Counted from the stretch's first letter, positions 40,867 through 49,249 are shown. The stretch: DNA of 51,692 bases from Acidimicrobiales bacterium (GCA_017883075.1 JADGOI010000005.1:1-51692), one strand, 5' to 3'. Translations and numbers: made by a program. The notes: generated from the sequence alone by a model not told the origin.

Positions 40867-42672
40867 CCGGGGCCCGGAACGGGAGATCAGGCGCACCCCG
40901 AGCACAGTGGTACCGGGGAGAAGTTGCCACACCCGGTATCCCCCGATGGGTTGAGGCGTGGACACCGGGAGCGCGTAGCCTTGGGCAGTGAGGGAGGCCA
41001 ACCCCGGAATGGTGGGTGAAGCGACCAGAAAGACGGAGCCCGATGGCGCCGTAGCCACCGAGTTGCCGCGTGCGTAGTACAGCGCACCATGGATCTGGTT
41101 GTAGAGCACGCCGCCCGGTTGGATCAGGGCAATGGGGATAGTCGGCAGTGCATAGCCGGCACTGCGGTAGATGTTCGCCCCACCGTCGACGGTGTCGAAC
41201 ACGATGACGTCGCGGGTGGGATCGACAACGGGGCCCAGGCCTTTCAGGGCGACGTCGATGGCATCTGCGTTGATGATGCTGGCTCGCGTGTCGGCGTACG
41301 GTGCCTGGTACCGGGCCTGCTGCAACCAAAGGCCCCCAGTGGTGGGGCGGAGCCAGCGTTGGGGCAACACCCCGTTCCCGTCGATGAAGCGCTGGGTGCC
41401 AACGGCCACCACCAGGGCCACCGAGAGCGAGGTGAGCACCAGCCACACCGGCGAGTATCGAGCGGCCGCCCCGGGTTGGGCGACCCTACGGCCGAGGGCG
41501 GTCACCGGGAGCAGAAGGGCGATGACGGCGGCGGGCAGGTAGGCCAGCAGGTAACCCCCCTTGGCGAACTGGATCAGCCCCACGATGCCGGCGGGCGGGA
41601 CGATGGCGGCGGCCAGGATGGCGGCCTTCGCCTGGTACCACGGGCGGCGCCGCGCCGGATCCGTCCCGAAGCCCTCGGCCGGGTGATCGTGGCGTTCGGA
41701 GAAGTCGGGGCCCACAGATGCACTGTTCGTGTCGGATCGGAGGAAGCGGATCAGGCCGCGGATCACCACGGCCACTCCACTTACCAGCGCCACTGCCGCC
41801 AACGGCGCCAGGGCCACGGTTGTGTATGCGGCGAAAGTTCCGAGATTGACGTGCCCTCCCCGAGCGTGGTCGAGAACTGACGTGGCCTGTGCGGCTCCGG
41901 TGGCCTCGATGCGGGTTGCCCGGATCCAGGCATGGAAACCACCGGGTTGTTGGATCACCATGGGCACCAACCACACAGCTACCGACGCGACCCCGGCCAC
42001 GGCGGTGACGACCAGGCGACCCCAACGGCGGGTGGACGCCACAATGGCGATCACGGCCAGGATGGCGAAGGCTTGGATGATGGACTGCCTGAACCCTGCC
42101 AGCAGGCCGAGGACGACGACGGCCCACACACCGTGCCAACTTCCGGGTCGGGCCCGCCATGCCAAGATGATCAAGAGCGGACATGCGACCAGGTCGAAGG
42201 AGTAGGTGGCGACGATGGAGCCGCTGAACCAGGCGAACGGGGAGGTCGCCACGATGGCCCCTGTGGCGATTCCCGTCCATCGCCCCCCGAGATCACGCCC
42301 GGCCACCACGGCCAAGCCCACTCCGAACGCCGAGGCGACAGCCGCCACCACCACCAGGCTGTGTATGGTCCCGAGACCGCTGAGCGCCCTCACTGCCCGG
42401 CCCGCTTCGACGTAGAGCCAGTACCCGGGGGGCTGGGGCGACCCATGGGTCACGTCGAAACGGTTGACGGCCGATGCATATTGAGCGGAGTCCCAGTCGG
42501 TCGGCCCGCGCGCGGCGGTGGCCAGCCGGAGCACCAGGGTGGCGGCGGCCATCAACCACGGTGTCACGCTGAAGAGACGCCTTCGAAACGGAAGCTGCCC
42601 GATCCCGTCTGGGATCCCGCCGTCCGGCGTTCCGGCCGCTTCATCCGGGGTCGGGTGGGGCGACGAGTCCAT
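40846..42672 (-). CDS. GT39-like polytopic membrane protein
   Basis: The ATG at 42672 gives 608 residues (a TTG two codons upstream is less likely). About ten to eleven hydrophobic segments lie between residues 40 and 430, followed by a soluble C-terminal part of about 170 residues. After the first helix comes GPTDWDSAQYASAVNRFD, then HGSPQPPGYWLYVEAGRA, matching the acidic first loop of family 39/83 (PMT/ArnT-like) transferases that use polyprenyl-phosphate sugars. It probably adds sugars to a glycan or protein outside the membrane. It lies on the opposite strand to the export operon. Confidence 0.75.
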   Translation of the reverse strand: MDSSPHPTPDEAAGTPDGGIPDGIGQLPFRRRLFSVTPWLMAAATLVLRLATAARGPTDWDSAQYASAVNRFDVTHGSPQPPGYWLYVEAGRAVRALSGLGTIHSLVVVAAVASAFGVGLAVVAGRDLGGRWTGIATGAIVATSPFAWFSGSIVATYSFDLVACPLLIILAWRARPGSWHGVWAVVVLGLLAGFRQSIIQAFAILAVIAIVASTRRWGRLVVTAVAGVASVAVWLVPMVIQQPGGFHAWIRATRIEATGAAQATSVLDHARGGHVNLGTFAAYTTVALAPLAAVALVSGVAVVIRGLIRFLRSDTNSASVGPDFSERHDHPAEGFGTDPARRRPWYQAKAAILAAAIVPPAGIVGLIQFAKGGYLLAYLPAAVIALLLPVTALGRRVAQPGAAARYSPVWLVLTSLSVALVVAVGTQRFIDGNGVLPQRWLRPTTGGLWLQQARYQAPYADTRASIINADAIDVALKGLGPVVDPTRDVIVFDTVDGGANIYRSAGYALPTIPIALIQPGGVLYNQIHGALYYARGNSVATAPSGSVFLVASPTIPGLASLTAQGYALPVSTPQPIGGYRVWQLLPGTTVLGVRLISRSGPRSLGAGI

Positions 42673-42762
42673 CCCCAAGGGTAGCTAGCCAAGCTCCGTC
42701 CCAGGTGACCCCGGCGCTCCACGTACCCGTTGGTTCGTCGGGCCACGATTGCGAGCCATGAC

Positions 42763-42768
42763 TACAGT
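42763..42768 (+). promoter_or_regulatory. -10 box before the repeat-protein gene
   Basis: TACAGT is followed by 6 nt and the GTG at 42775, the same geometry as the other leaderless candidates. This supports GTG 42775 rather than the TTG at 42730 as the start. Confidence 0.4.
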
Positions 42769-42774
42769 GAGGTC

Positions 42775-45093
42775 GTGTCACCACAACATGGGCAACTGCG
42801 ACCTGGACTGGGCAACAGGGGACAGCGACCACCGGGGAAGCCCGGTCGGACCAACCGGGTCACCCGAACCGTGAGTGCGTGCCTGACCTTGGGCGCCGTC
42901 TTCGGCCCGGCATTGATCGGTCCGGAGCCTGCCGGTGGCGCGACAGCCGCTCGCCCCCGAGCTGTGCAACCTCACACGGTGACCACCTCCCTCGTGTGGA
43001 CGCAGACATTGCCCGACGCCGGTTCGCCGGTCGCCGAGTCATCGCCGTCGGTGGCCACCCTCGACGGCGGCGGTCCCTCGGTGGTGGTCGGTGACCGAAC
43101 CGGCACACTGTGGGCGTTCCACCTCGCTGATGGATCGGCGCCGGCAGGATGGCCGGCCCACACCGGAGGTGTGCCCATCGACTCGACACCCTCGGCCGCT
43201 TCGGTCGACGGGAGTGGATTGGACACCGTCTACGTCGGTGCCGGCAACGCCGCCAATTCGCACGTGGGCGGTTTCTCCGCCTTCAATCACGCCGGAGCGC
43301 AGGTGTGGGGCGTGAATGCCACCGATCCGCAAGGACCTCAGGGAGTGCAGGCCTCCATGTCGGTGGGGAACATCGACGGGGTCACCGGGGTGACCGCGCC
43401 GTCGCTCGGCCAGAACCAGTACGCCATGAACGCGGTGAACGGGGCGGTGCTCCCGGGTTGGCCATTCTTCACCGCTGACAGCGGGTTCGCCACACCGTCA
43501 CTGGCCGACCTGTACGGCAACGGGCAGACCGAAATTGTGGAAGGAGGTGATTCCAGCGCCGGAGTGGCCAATGGGGTCACCTATGCCAATGGTGGTCACC
43601 TTCGGGTTCTGGGCGGAGGTGGCAACCTCATCTGCGATCACCATGTGAACCAAACGGTCGACTCGTCGCCGGCGGTGGGGGGTTTCCTCGCCGGAGGCGC
43701 CACCGGCATTGCCTTCGGAACCGGTTCGAACTTTCCGGGGGCCTCCGACTCCAACACGGTGTTCGGATCGGATGCCCATTGCAACATCGTGTGGCAGACC
43801 AACCTGGGCGGCAACACGGTTGACAGCCCGGCCATCGGTGACGTGAGAGGTGACGGCGCGGTGGAAGTGGTCGAGGGGGCCGACACCGGATCGGGTGGAA
43901 CCGTGTGGGTACTCAACGGGGCGAACGGTGCACCATTGGCCGGATGGCCGCAATCGACCGCGGGCCGGATCATCGGTGGGATCGCGACGGCCGACCTGAC
44001 CGGAGGGGGCTACAACGATGTCCTGGTCCCGACCACGTCCGGCCTGGTCATCTTCGACGGTCGGAGCGCCGCGGTGGTGGCCACCTTGGGTGCCGGGACG
44101 ATCGGGCTCCAGAACTCCCCGATGGTGACCATCGATCCCAACGGGAGCATCGGCATCACCATCGCCGGATACGGTGCCAACAACCAGGGCATCATCCAGC
44201 ACTACGAAATCGCAGGATCGACCGGTCACTCGCTCGGGAAGCGGGCGTGGCCGATGTTCCATCAGAATCCTCAACTGACCGGTGTCCTGGCGCAACCCGC
44301 CGCCGGTCATCTCAACCAACCCATCGTGGGGATGGCGGCAACCGCAGACGGCAAGGGGTACTGGAACGTCGCCTCCGACGGGGGCATCTTCGCCTTCGGG
44401 GACGCCGGCTTCCACGGTTCGACCGGTGGTCTCCACCTCAATCGACCCATCGTGGGGATGGCGGCCACACCCGACGGCCAGGGCTATTGGCTGGTCGCCT
44501 CCGACGGGGGCATCTTCGCTTTCGGAGACGCCGGCTTCCACGGTTCGACCGGTGGTTCGCCCCTCAATCGACCGGTAGTGGGGATGGCGGCCACACCCGA
44601 CGGCCAGGGCTACTGGCTGGTCGCCTCAGACGGGGGGATCTTCGCCTTCGGGGACGCCGGCTTCCATGGGTCCACCGGTGGTTCCCACCTCAATCGACCG
44701 GTGGTGGGAATGGCGGCCACACCCGGGGGTGGTGGCTACTGGCTGGTCGCATCCGACGGGGGCATCTTCGCCTTCGGGGACTCCGGCTTCCACGGTTCGA
44801 CCGGTGGTTCCCCCCTCAATCGACCGGTGGTGGCCATGGCGGCCACGCCCAGGGGTGGTGGCTACTGGCTGGTCGCCTCGGACGGGGGGATCTTCGCCTT
44901 CGGGGACGCCGGCTTCCACGGATCAACCGGCAACCTGGGCCTGGTACTCCCGGTTGTCGACATGGCAGTGGTGCCGGGTGGGGACGGTTACTGGATGGTG
45001 GCGGCCGACGGTGGGATGTTCGCTTTCGGCAGCGCCGGCTTCTACGGCTCGATGCCAGCGGTGTTCGCCGCACAGAACAGCGGACAGGACTGA
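42775..45093 (+). CDS. Secreted FG-GAP-like protein with six 42-residue repeats
   Basis: The GTG at 42775 gives 772 residues. A basic stretch is followed by a hydrophobic signal segment (VSACLTLGAVFGPALIG). Residues about 75-480 contain spaced acidic loops such as VGDRTGTLWAFH, SLADLYGNGQTEIVEGGD, GDVRGDGAVEVVEGAD and ADLTGGGYNDVLVPT, like FG-GAP/VCBS beta-propeller blades. Residues about 513 to 764 are six uninterrupted 42-residue repeats (PVVGMAATPDGQGYWLVASD and GGIFAFGDAGFHGSTGG). The protein is probably a surface or extracellular adhesin-like protein; no enzyme motif is seen. The next gene carries the same repeats. Confidence 0.8.
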   Translation: MSPQHGQLRPGLGNRGQRPPGKPGRTNRVTRTVSACLTLGAVFGPALIGPEPAGGATAARPRAVQPHTVTTSLVWTQTLPDAGSPVAESSPSVATLDGGGPSVVVGDRTGTLWAFHLADGSAPAGWPAHTGGVPIDSTPSAASVDGSGLDTVYVGAGNAANSHVGGFSAFNHAGAQVWGVNATDPQGPQGVQASMSVGNIDGVTGVTAPSLGQNQYAMNAVNGAVLPGWPFFTADSGFATPSLADLYGNGQTEIVEGGDSSAGVANGVTYANGGHLRVLGGGGNLICDHHVNQTVDSSPAVGGFLAGGATGIAFGTGSNFPGASDSNTVFGSDAHCNIVWQTNLGGNTVDSPAIGDVRGDGAVEVVEGADTGSGGTVWVLNGANGAPLAGWPQSTAGRIIGGIATADLTGGGYNDVLVPTTSGLVIFDGRSAAVVATLGAGTIGLQNSPMVTIDPNGSIGITIAGYGANNQGIIQHYEIAGSTGHSLGKRAWPMFHQNPQLTGVLAQPAAGHLNQPIVGMAATADGKGYWNVASDGGIFAFGDAGFHGSTGGLHLNRPIVGMAATPDGQGYWLVASDGGIFAFGDAGFHGSTGGSPLNRPVVGMAATPDGQGYWLVASDGGIFAFGDAGFHGSTGGSHLNRPVVGMAATPGGGGYWLVASDGGIFAFGDSGFHGSTGGSPLNRPVVAMAATPRGGGYWLVASDGGIFAFGDAGFHGSTGNLGLVLPVVDMAVVPGGDGYWMVAADGGMFAFGSAGFYGSMPAVFAAQNSGQD
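44311..45066 (+). repeat. Six tandem 126-bp units
   Basis: Units begin at 44311, 44437, 44563, 44689, 44815 and 44941, exactly 126 bp apart with no indels. Units 2 to 5 are nearly identical at DNA level, unit 6 is the most diverged. Each encodes 42 residues ending in a GSTGG turn. High identity implies recent duplication or gene conversion. Confidence 0.95.
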
Positions 45094-45159
45094 GAGGACC
45101 CTGCCCGGGCGCCGGGCACCCTCGTTCGACACCGCCCCGGCGATAGTGTGGAGGACAAC

Positions 45160-47091
45160 GTGCATGCGCCACTGTCAAAGATGGGAAGAGGGCCCCGGCT
45201 TCGCATTTCGATAGCCGTGTTGGTGACCGCGTCGCTCAGTGTGCCGATGGGGCTGGTGGCATCGGCGGCCACCGCCTCGGCGATTCCGCATTCGTCATCA
45301 GTCGTGACCCTCACCGGCCACGGTTACGGCCACGGGCACGGTATGGGCCAGTGGGGAGCGCTGGGGTACGCCCTCGATCAGACCCCCTATCAATCGATCG
45401 TGGCGCTCTACTACGGAGGAACCGCGTTGTCGTCCCTGAGCCCCGCGGCGGAGGCGACCCAGGTCCACGTCGAGCTCTCCGAGAACAACGACAACACGGT
45501 CATCGTCACCTCCGGGTCCCCTTTCACGGTGGCGGGTTTGCCGGTGCCGCCCGGGCAGGCAGTGCTGATGACCAACAACGGCGCCAGTGGATCGTGGAAT
45601 GCCACCGTGGGCGGCGGGTGCGGCGGCCCGTGGAACGGTGCGGTGGTGGCCAACGTCACCAATCCCACCGCGGTGCCGAGCCACAACCCCGACTTGGGCG
45701 ACCCTGCCGCCGCAACCGATGCCCTCCAGTTGTGCCAGGGGGGCAGTGGCGGCAACATCGCCCTGCGAGGGAGCATCGAGGCAACCGACTACCAGGGTCA
45801 GTCCCGCACCGTCAACATCGTGCCTCTCGAGCAGTACGTCGCCGGTGTCGTCCCCAATGAGTCGCCCTCCTACTGGGGCACACTGGGCGGTGCCGGACCC
45901 CAGGGCCAGGCGTGGGGATTCCAGGAGCTCGAGGCCCAGGCAGTCGCGGCCCGTTCGTATGTGATGGCCGGTCTCGGTTCGTACTACGGATACGCCGATA
46001 CCTGTGACCTGAACTGTCAGACCTACCAGGGGACAAAGAACGAGAGCACGCTCGCCGACCTGGCTGCCTCCGACACCGCCGGCCAGGTGATGGAGTTCCC
46101 CGGTGGGGCAGTGGCGGCCACCCAATACTCGGCATCCACCGGCGGCTATACCAATCCCGGCGCCAACTCACTCGGGTTTCCCGCGGTTCCTGATGCCGGC
46201 GACTCGGTCTGTGTCCCCGGGGCGTGTAATCCCAACCACACGTGGAAGGCATCGGTGGCGTCCTCGGATATCGAGGCCGACTGGCCCCAACTCGGCACCT
46301 TCGAATCGTTGAAGGTGACGGCCCGCAACGGATTTGGGGACTGGGGTGGCCGGGTGACCTCGTTGACGCTGGTCGGGTCCAAGCAGAACGTGCAGATGTC
46401 CGGCGACCTGTTCGCCGGGACCCTGGGGTTGATGTCTGATTGGTTCACCACCTCCACCCTGCTCAACAAGCCCATCGTCGGCATGGCGGCCACCCCGGGC
46501 GGCAAGGGCTACTGGGAGGTGGCCTCCGACGGTGGCATCTTCTCCTTCGGCGATGCCAGCTTCCATGGGTCCACCGGGGCCATCACGCTCAACAAGCCCA
46601 TTGTCGGCATGGCCGCAACCCCTGCCGGCGGGGGCTACTGGCTGGTGGCCTCCGATGGTGGCATCTTCTCCTTCGGCGATGCCAACTTCCACGGGTCCAC
46701 CGGGTCCATCAGGCTCAACCAACCGGTGGTCGGCATGGCCGTAACCCCTGACGGCGGGGGCTATTGGTTGGTGGCCTCCGACGGCGGCATCTTCACCTTC
46801 GGCGATGCAGTCTTCTACGGGTCCACCGGGGCCCTCAGGCTCAACAAGCCGGTGGTGGGCATGTCGACCTCGGCCGACGGACACGGCTACCGCCTGGTGG
46901 CCTCCGACGGCGGCATCTTTACCTTCGGTGATGCCGCCTTCTATGGATCGGTGGGAAACCAGGCATTGATCGCACCGGTGGTGGGAATGACCGCCACCCC
47001 CGACCGGTTCGGCTATTGGATGGTCGCCTCTGACGGGAGCATCTTCTTCTTCGGTGATGCCGCCTTCTTTGGTTCGCCTTCGGCGGAGTAG
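45160..47091 (+). CDS. SpoIID/LytB-like secreted protein with five 42-residue repeats
   Basis: The GTG at 45160 has GGAGG 5 nt upstream, better than GTG 45148, and gives 643 residues. A signal peptide occupies about 1-42 (ISIAVLVTASLSVPMGLVAS). GHGYGHGHGMGQWGALGY at 53-70 and IVPLEQYVAGVVPNESP, QAVAARSYVMAG and ATQYSASTGGYT are the hallmarks of the SpoIID/LytB family, whose founder cleaves denuded peptidoglycan glycan strands. From about residue 435 five 42-residue repeats follow, as in the upstream gene. The repeats may target the enzyme to the cell surface polymer. Confidence 0.88.
   Translation: MHAPLSKMGRGPRLRISIAVLVTASLSVPMGLVASAATASAIPHSSSVVTLTGHGYGHGHGMGQWGALGYALDQTPYQSIVALYYGGTALSSLSPAAEATQVHVELSENNDNTVIVTSGSPFTVAGLPVPPGQAVLMTNNGASGSWNATVGGGCGGPWNGAVVANVTNPTAVPSHNPDLGDPAAATDALQLCQGGSGGNIALRGSIEATDYQGQSRTVNIVPLEQYVAGVVPNESPSYWGTLGGAGPQGQAWGFQELEAQAVAARSYVMAGLGSYYGYADTCDLNCQTYQGTKNESTLADLAASDTAGQVMEFPGGAVAATQYSASTGGYTNPGANSLGFPAVPDAGDSVCVPGACNPNHTWKASVASSDIEADWPQLGTFESLKVTARNGFGDWGGRVTSLTLVGSKQNVQMSGDLFAGTLGLMSDWFTTSTLLNKPIVGMAATPGGKGYWEVASDGGIFSFGDASFHGSTGAITLNKPIVGMAATPAGGGYWLVASDGGIFSFGDANFHGSTGSIRLNQPVVGMAVTPDGGGYWLVASDGGIFTFGDAVFYGSTGALRLNKPVVGMSTSADGHGYRLVASDGGIFTFGDAAFYGSVGNQALIAPVVGMTATPDRFGYWMVASDGSIFFFGDAAFFGSPSAE
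46462..47088 (+). repeat. Five tandem 126-bp units
   Basis: Units begin at 46462, 46588, 46714, 46840 and 46966 with the same exact 126-bp period as the array 1.4 kb upstream. They encode variants such as PIVGMAATPGGKGYWEVASD followed by GGIFSFGDASFHGSTG. Units are more diverged from each other than those of the first array. Confidence 0.95.
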
Positions 47092-47135
47092 GGACGGAAC
47101 TGGCCAACCGTCATCTCCGCCATCAGCAGGTTCAG

Positions 47136-47810
47136 TCAGCCGGCGCTGTCAGTAGGTCGCGTTTGGGTGCCGTCGAGGCCCGGAAATGCCCGGAGTCGAC
47201 CGATCTTTCCAAGTCGTCCGACGTTGACTCCCATGTCGGCGGCGGTCATCATCCGAAGATCCCCTCGGCTGTTGCCGTATGCCCACAGCCGCGGTGAGGA
47301 CTCGTCCACCGTTGCGACCCACTCCCGGAGGCGGCGTAACTTCTCCTCGCCTCGACAGTTCTTCCCCTCGTATCGTCCGGTGAGGCGACCGTCTTCGACC
47401 GCGAGCCGGGTGGCGAGCACCTGCTCGGCTCCGAGCAGGCGTCCGGCTTCGCGTACGTAGCTTTCGGGAGAGGCCGACACGATGACCGTGTGGTCTCCTC
47501 GTTGTTGGTGCCAGATGAATCGTCGGTAGACATCAGCGCGCAGGTGGCTGGCCAGGTGACCCTCGGCGAACTCGATGCTCGCCGTGTCGAGATGGGAGGT
47601 CTCGACACCGGCCAGGACCAGTTGGAAGAGGCGCTCTTTGGTCTCGTCCGCTACCGTGCCCCCGGCCACAGCGGCATGGGCCAGGCGAGGGGAGAGGGCG
47701 ATCGAGGAGGCGACCACCAACCGGCGACCGGTGACGGCAGAAAGGAAGCCGAATACACTTCCACCGGTGGTGAGGGTTCCGTCGAAATCGAATGCGGCGA
47801 TATCAGGCAT
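47136..47810 (-). CDS. HAD-IB family phosphatase (SerB-like)
   Basis: The ATG at 47810 gives 224 residues starting MPDIAAFDFDGTLTTGGSVF. Asp8 and Asp10 are the HAD nucleophile and acid/base, VIVSASPESYVREAG carries motif II Ser, and GEEKLRRLREW and YGNSRGDLRMM provide motif III Lys and motif IV acids. HAD-IB proteins dephosphorylate phosphoserine or lysophospholipid-like substrates; some act in lipid synthesis. An upstream in-frame extension has no conserved features. The gene is divergent from the peroxiredoxin gene. Confidence 0.85.
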   Translation of the reverse strand: MPDIAAFDFDGTLTTGGSVFGFLSAVTGRRLVVASSIALSPRLAHAAVAGGTVADETKERLFQLVLAGVETSHLDTASIEFAEGHLASHLRADVYRRFIWHQQRGDHTVIVSASPESYVREAGRLLGAEQVLATRLAVEDGRLTGRYEGKNCRGEEKLRRLREWVATVDESSPRLWAYGNSRGDLRMMTAADMGVNVGRLGKIGRLRAFPGLDGTQTRPTDSAG

Positions 47811-47889
47811 GTGCGAACATCTTGCCCGCAACCGGTGACCGGTTCGACCATGCCCGTCGGGTCGACTCAAGCCACGGTGGCCAGAAAAC

Positions 47890-47931
47890 TTGACCCATCA
47901 GGTCGACAATAGGTATTCCTTCGTCTATTCT
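47890..47931 (+). promoter_or_regulatory. Overlapping sigma-70-like promoters for the peroxiredoxin gene
   Basis: TTGACC (47890) with TATTCC (47914) at an 18-bp spacer, and TCGACA (47903) with TATTCT (47926) at a 17-bp spacer, both point to the peroxiredoxin gene. Either would give a leader of about 70-90 nt. Confidence 0.5.
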
Positions 47932-47944
47932 CCAGCAGACGGCG

Positions 47945-47983
47945 GGATCGTGAGGGTCGCGATCCGGACCGGGGTACCGGTCC
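47945..47983 (+). promoter_or_regulatory. Two adjacent hairpins in the peroxiredoxin leader
   Basis: GGATCG/CGATCC (47945-47965, 9-nt loop) is directly followed by GGACCGG/CCGGTCC (47966-47983) around a GGTA tetraloop. They end about 13 nt before the GAGGAG ribosome binding site, so they could affect mRNA stability or translation. Confidence 0.45.
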
Positions 47984-48007
47984 ACCGAACACATGAGGAG
48001 AAGCACC

Positions 48008-48643
48008 ATGGCAATTCGACTGGGCGACATCGCCCCCGATTTCACAGCGGAGACGACCGAGGGAACTGTCCGTTTCCACGAGTATCTCGGGGACAGCTGG
48101 GGAATCCTCTTTTCCCACCCCAAGGACTTCACTCCGATCTGTACCACCGAATTGGGCGGGTTTGCCAAGGCCAAGCCCGAGTTCGACAAGCGTGACACCA
48201 AGCTCATCGGGGTGTCCGTCGATGACGTCGTCTCGCATGCCAAGTGGGCAGAAGACATCAAGGAGACCCAAGGCCAGGCTCTGAACTTTCCGATCATCGG
48301 TGATGAGGATCGTAAGGTCGCCGACCTGTACGACATGATCCATCCCAACGCCAACGACACCCTCACCGTCCGGTCGGTGTTCATCATCGGGCCCGACAAG
48401 AAGATCAAGCTGACCTTGACCTACCCCGCGTCGACCGGTCGCAATATCGACGAGATCCTCCGGGTCCTCGACTCCCTGCAGTTGACCGCCGACTACCAGG
48501 TGGCCACTCCAGTGAACTGGAAGGACGGGGACGACGTGGTCATTTCCGGAGCGGTCTCCGACGAAGAGGCCAAGGAGCGTTTCCCGAAGGGCTTCAAGGC
48601 CTTGAAGCCCTATCTCCGGATGACCCCCCAGCCCAACAAGTAG
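48008..48643 (+). CDS. Peroxiredoxin, 1-Cys Prx6 type
   Basis: The ATG at 48008 follows GAGGAG and gives 211 residues. Thr42 and the peroxidatic Cys45 lie in HPKDFTPICTTELG. LIGVSVDDVVSHAKWAEDI, FPIIGDEDRKVADLYDMIHP and the long C-terminal domain (RVLDSLQLTADYQVATPVNW) are typical of Prx6. It reduces hydrogen peroxide and organic or lipid hydroperoxides in the cytosol, needing an external thiol since a resolving Cys is not seen. It stands alone as a transcription unit, with a promoter and a terminator of its own. Confidence 0.94.
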   Translation: MAIRLGDIAPDFTAETTEGTVRFHEYLGDSWGILFSHPKDFTPICTTELGGFAKAKPEFDKRDTKLIGVSVDDVVSHAKWAEDIKETQGQALNFPIIGDEDRKVADLYDMIHPNANDTLTVRSVFIIGPDKKIKLTLTYPASTGRNIDEILRVLDSLQLTADYQVATPVNWKDGDDVVISGAVSDEEAKERFPKGFKALKPYLRMTPQPNK

Positions 48644-48682
48644 TTCTGCCGCCGACCCCGGTTGGCTCCACAGTGCGAGTGC

Positions 48683-48712
48683 CCGAATCCGGCCCTGCGG
48701 GGCCGGATTCGG
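48683..48712 (+). terminator. Hairpin terminator after the peroxiredoxin gene
   Basis: A perfect 13-bp stem (CCGAATCCGGCCC with its complement) closes a TGCG loop 40 bp after the stop codon. There is no T-run. It separates the peroxiredoxin and rpsO transcription units. Confidence 0.7.
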
Positions 48713-48823
48713 CGCGTGGGCTTCAACCCGTTGGTGCCTGGTGCCGCCGATACTGCTACCATCGTTTGGTCGACGAACCCCGTCCGTCGCCGTTTCCGAA
48801 CATCCCAGAGGTCGACCCAGCAC

Positions 48824-49081
48824 ATGCCCGACAAGCAGGCAACCATCGCCGAGTACCGGCTCCACGAGACCGATACCGGTTCACCCGAGGTGCAAATCGC
48901 CATTCTGAGCGAGCGCATCACTCACCTCACCGAGCACCTGAGGGTGCACAAAGGTGATCACCACACCCGCCATGGGTTGCTGAAGCTCATCGGCCAACGC
49001 CGTCGACTCCTCGAATATGTGAGGAACAACGATGTCGAGCGCTACCGGGACATCATCGGGCGCCTCGGCCTCCGCCGTTAG
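48824..49081 (+). CDS. rpsO: 30S ribosomal protein S15
   Basis: This 85-residue protein (family about 88-89) starts at the ATG at 48824. [40 protein letters not shown] and [20 protein letters not shown] form the four-helix S15 fold; [14 protein letters not shown] and the RRRLLxY segment contact 16S rRNA. S15 binds the central domain of 16S rRNA early in 30S assembly. A longer open frame upstream is the leader, which includes a TACCAT -10-like box near 48757. pnp follows, the common bacterial order. Confidence 0.96.
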   Translation: MPDKQATIAEYRLHETDTGSPEVQIAILSERITHLTEHLRVHKGDHHTRHGLLKLIGQRRRLLEYVRNNDVERYRDIIGRLGLRR

Positions 49082-49096
49082 GCGGCCACCGTTCGC

Positions 49097-49120
49097 TTCG
49101 CCCGGCCTTGGCCGGGCGAA
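49097..49120 (+). terminator. Hairpin after rpsO
   Basis: TTCGCCCGGCC and GGCCGGGCGAA form a perfect 11-bp stem with only TT between, 15 bp after the rpsO stop (the real loop would be 4 nt or more). No T-tract follows, so termination may be partial and allow readthrough to pnp. Confidence 0.65.
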
Positions 49121-49157
49121 GGCAATTCTTCCACCGGCAACTCGCTGTTGGACGCCA

Positions 49158-49176
49158 GGTCGACACCGTGTCGACC
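49158..49176. promoter_or_regulatory. Perfect 9-bp palindrome in the rpsO-pnp spacer
   Basis: GGTCGACAC and GTGTCGACC are perfect inverted arms around a single C. A one-base centre suits a dimeric DNA-binding protein better than an RNA hairpin. No regulator can be named. Confidence 0.45.
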
Positions 49177-49249
49177 GGCAGTAGGACCGGCAAGCCGCAC
49201 CGGCGGTAGGCCGTAGACAGAAAGACCGGGCTCCTGCAGAGGTCAGTCA

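Noticed and set aside
44311-47088. CRISPR-like or mobile repeat array
   Set aside because: Units are contiguous, in frame and protein-coding with a 42-residue period; there are no spacers.
48662-48823. 54-codon upstream extension of rpsO
   Set aside because: It reads through the terminator hairpin of the peroxiredoxin gene, and S15 proteins begin at the MPDKQ position.
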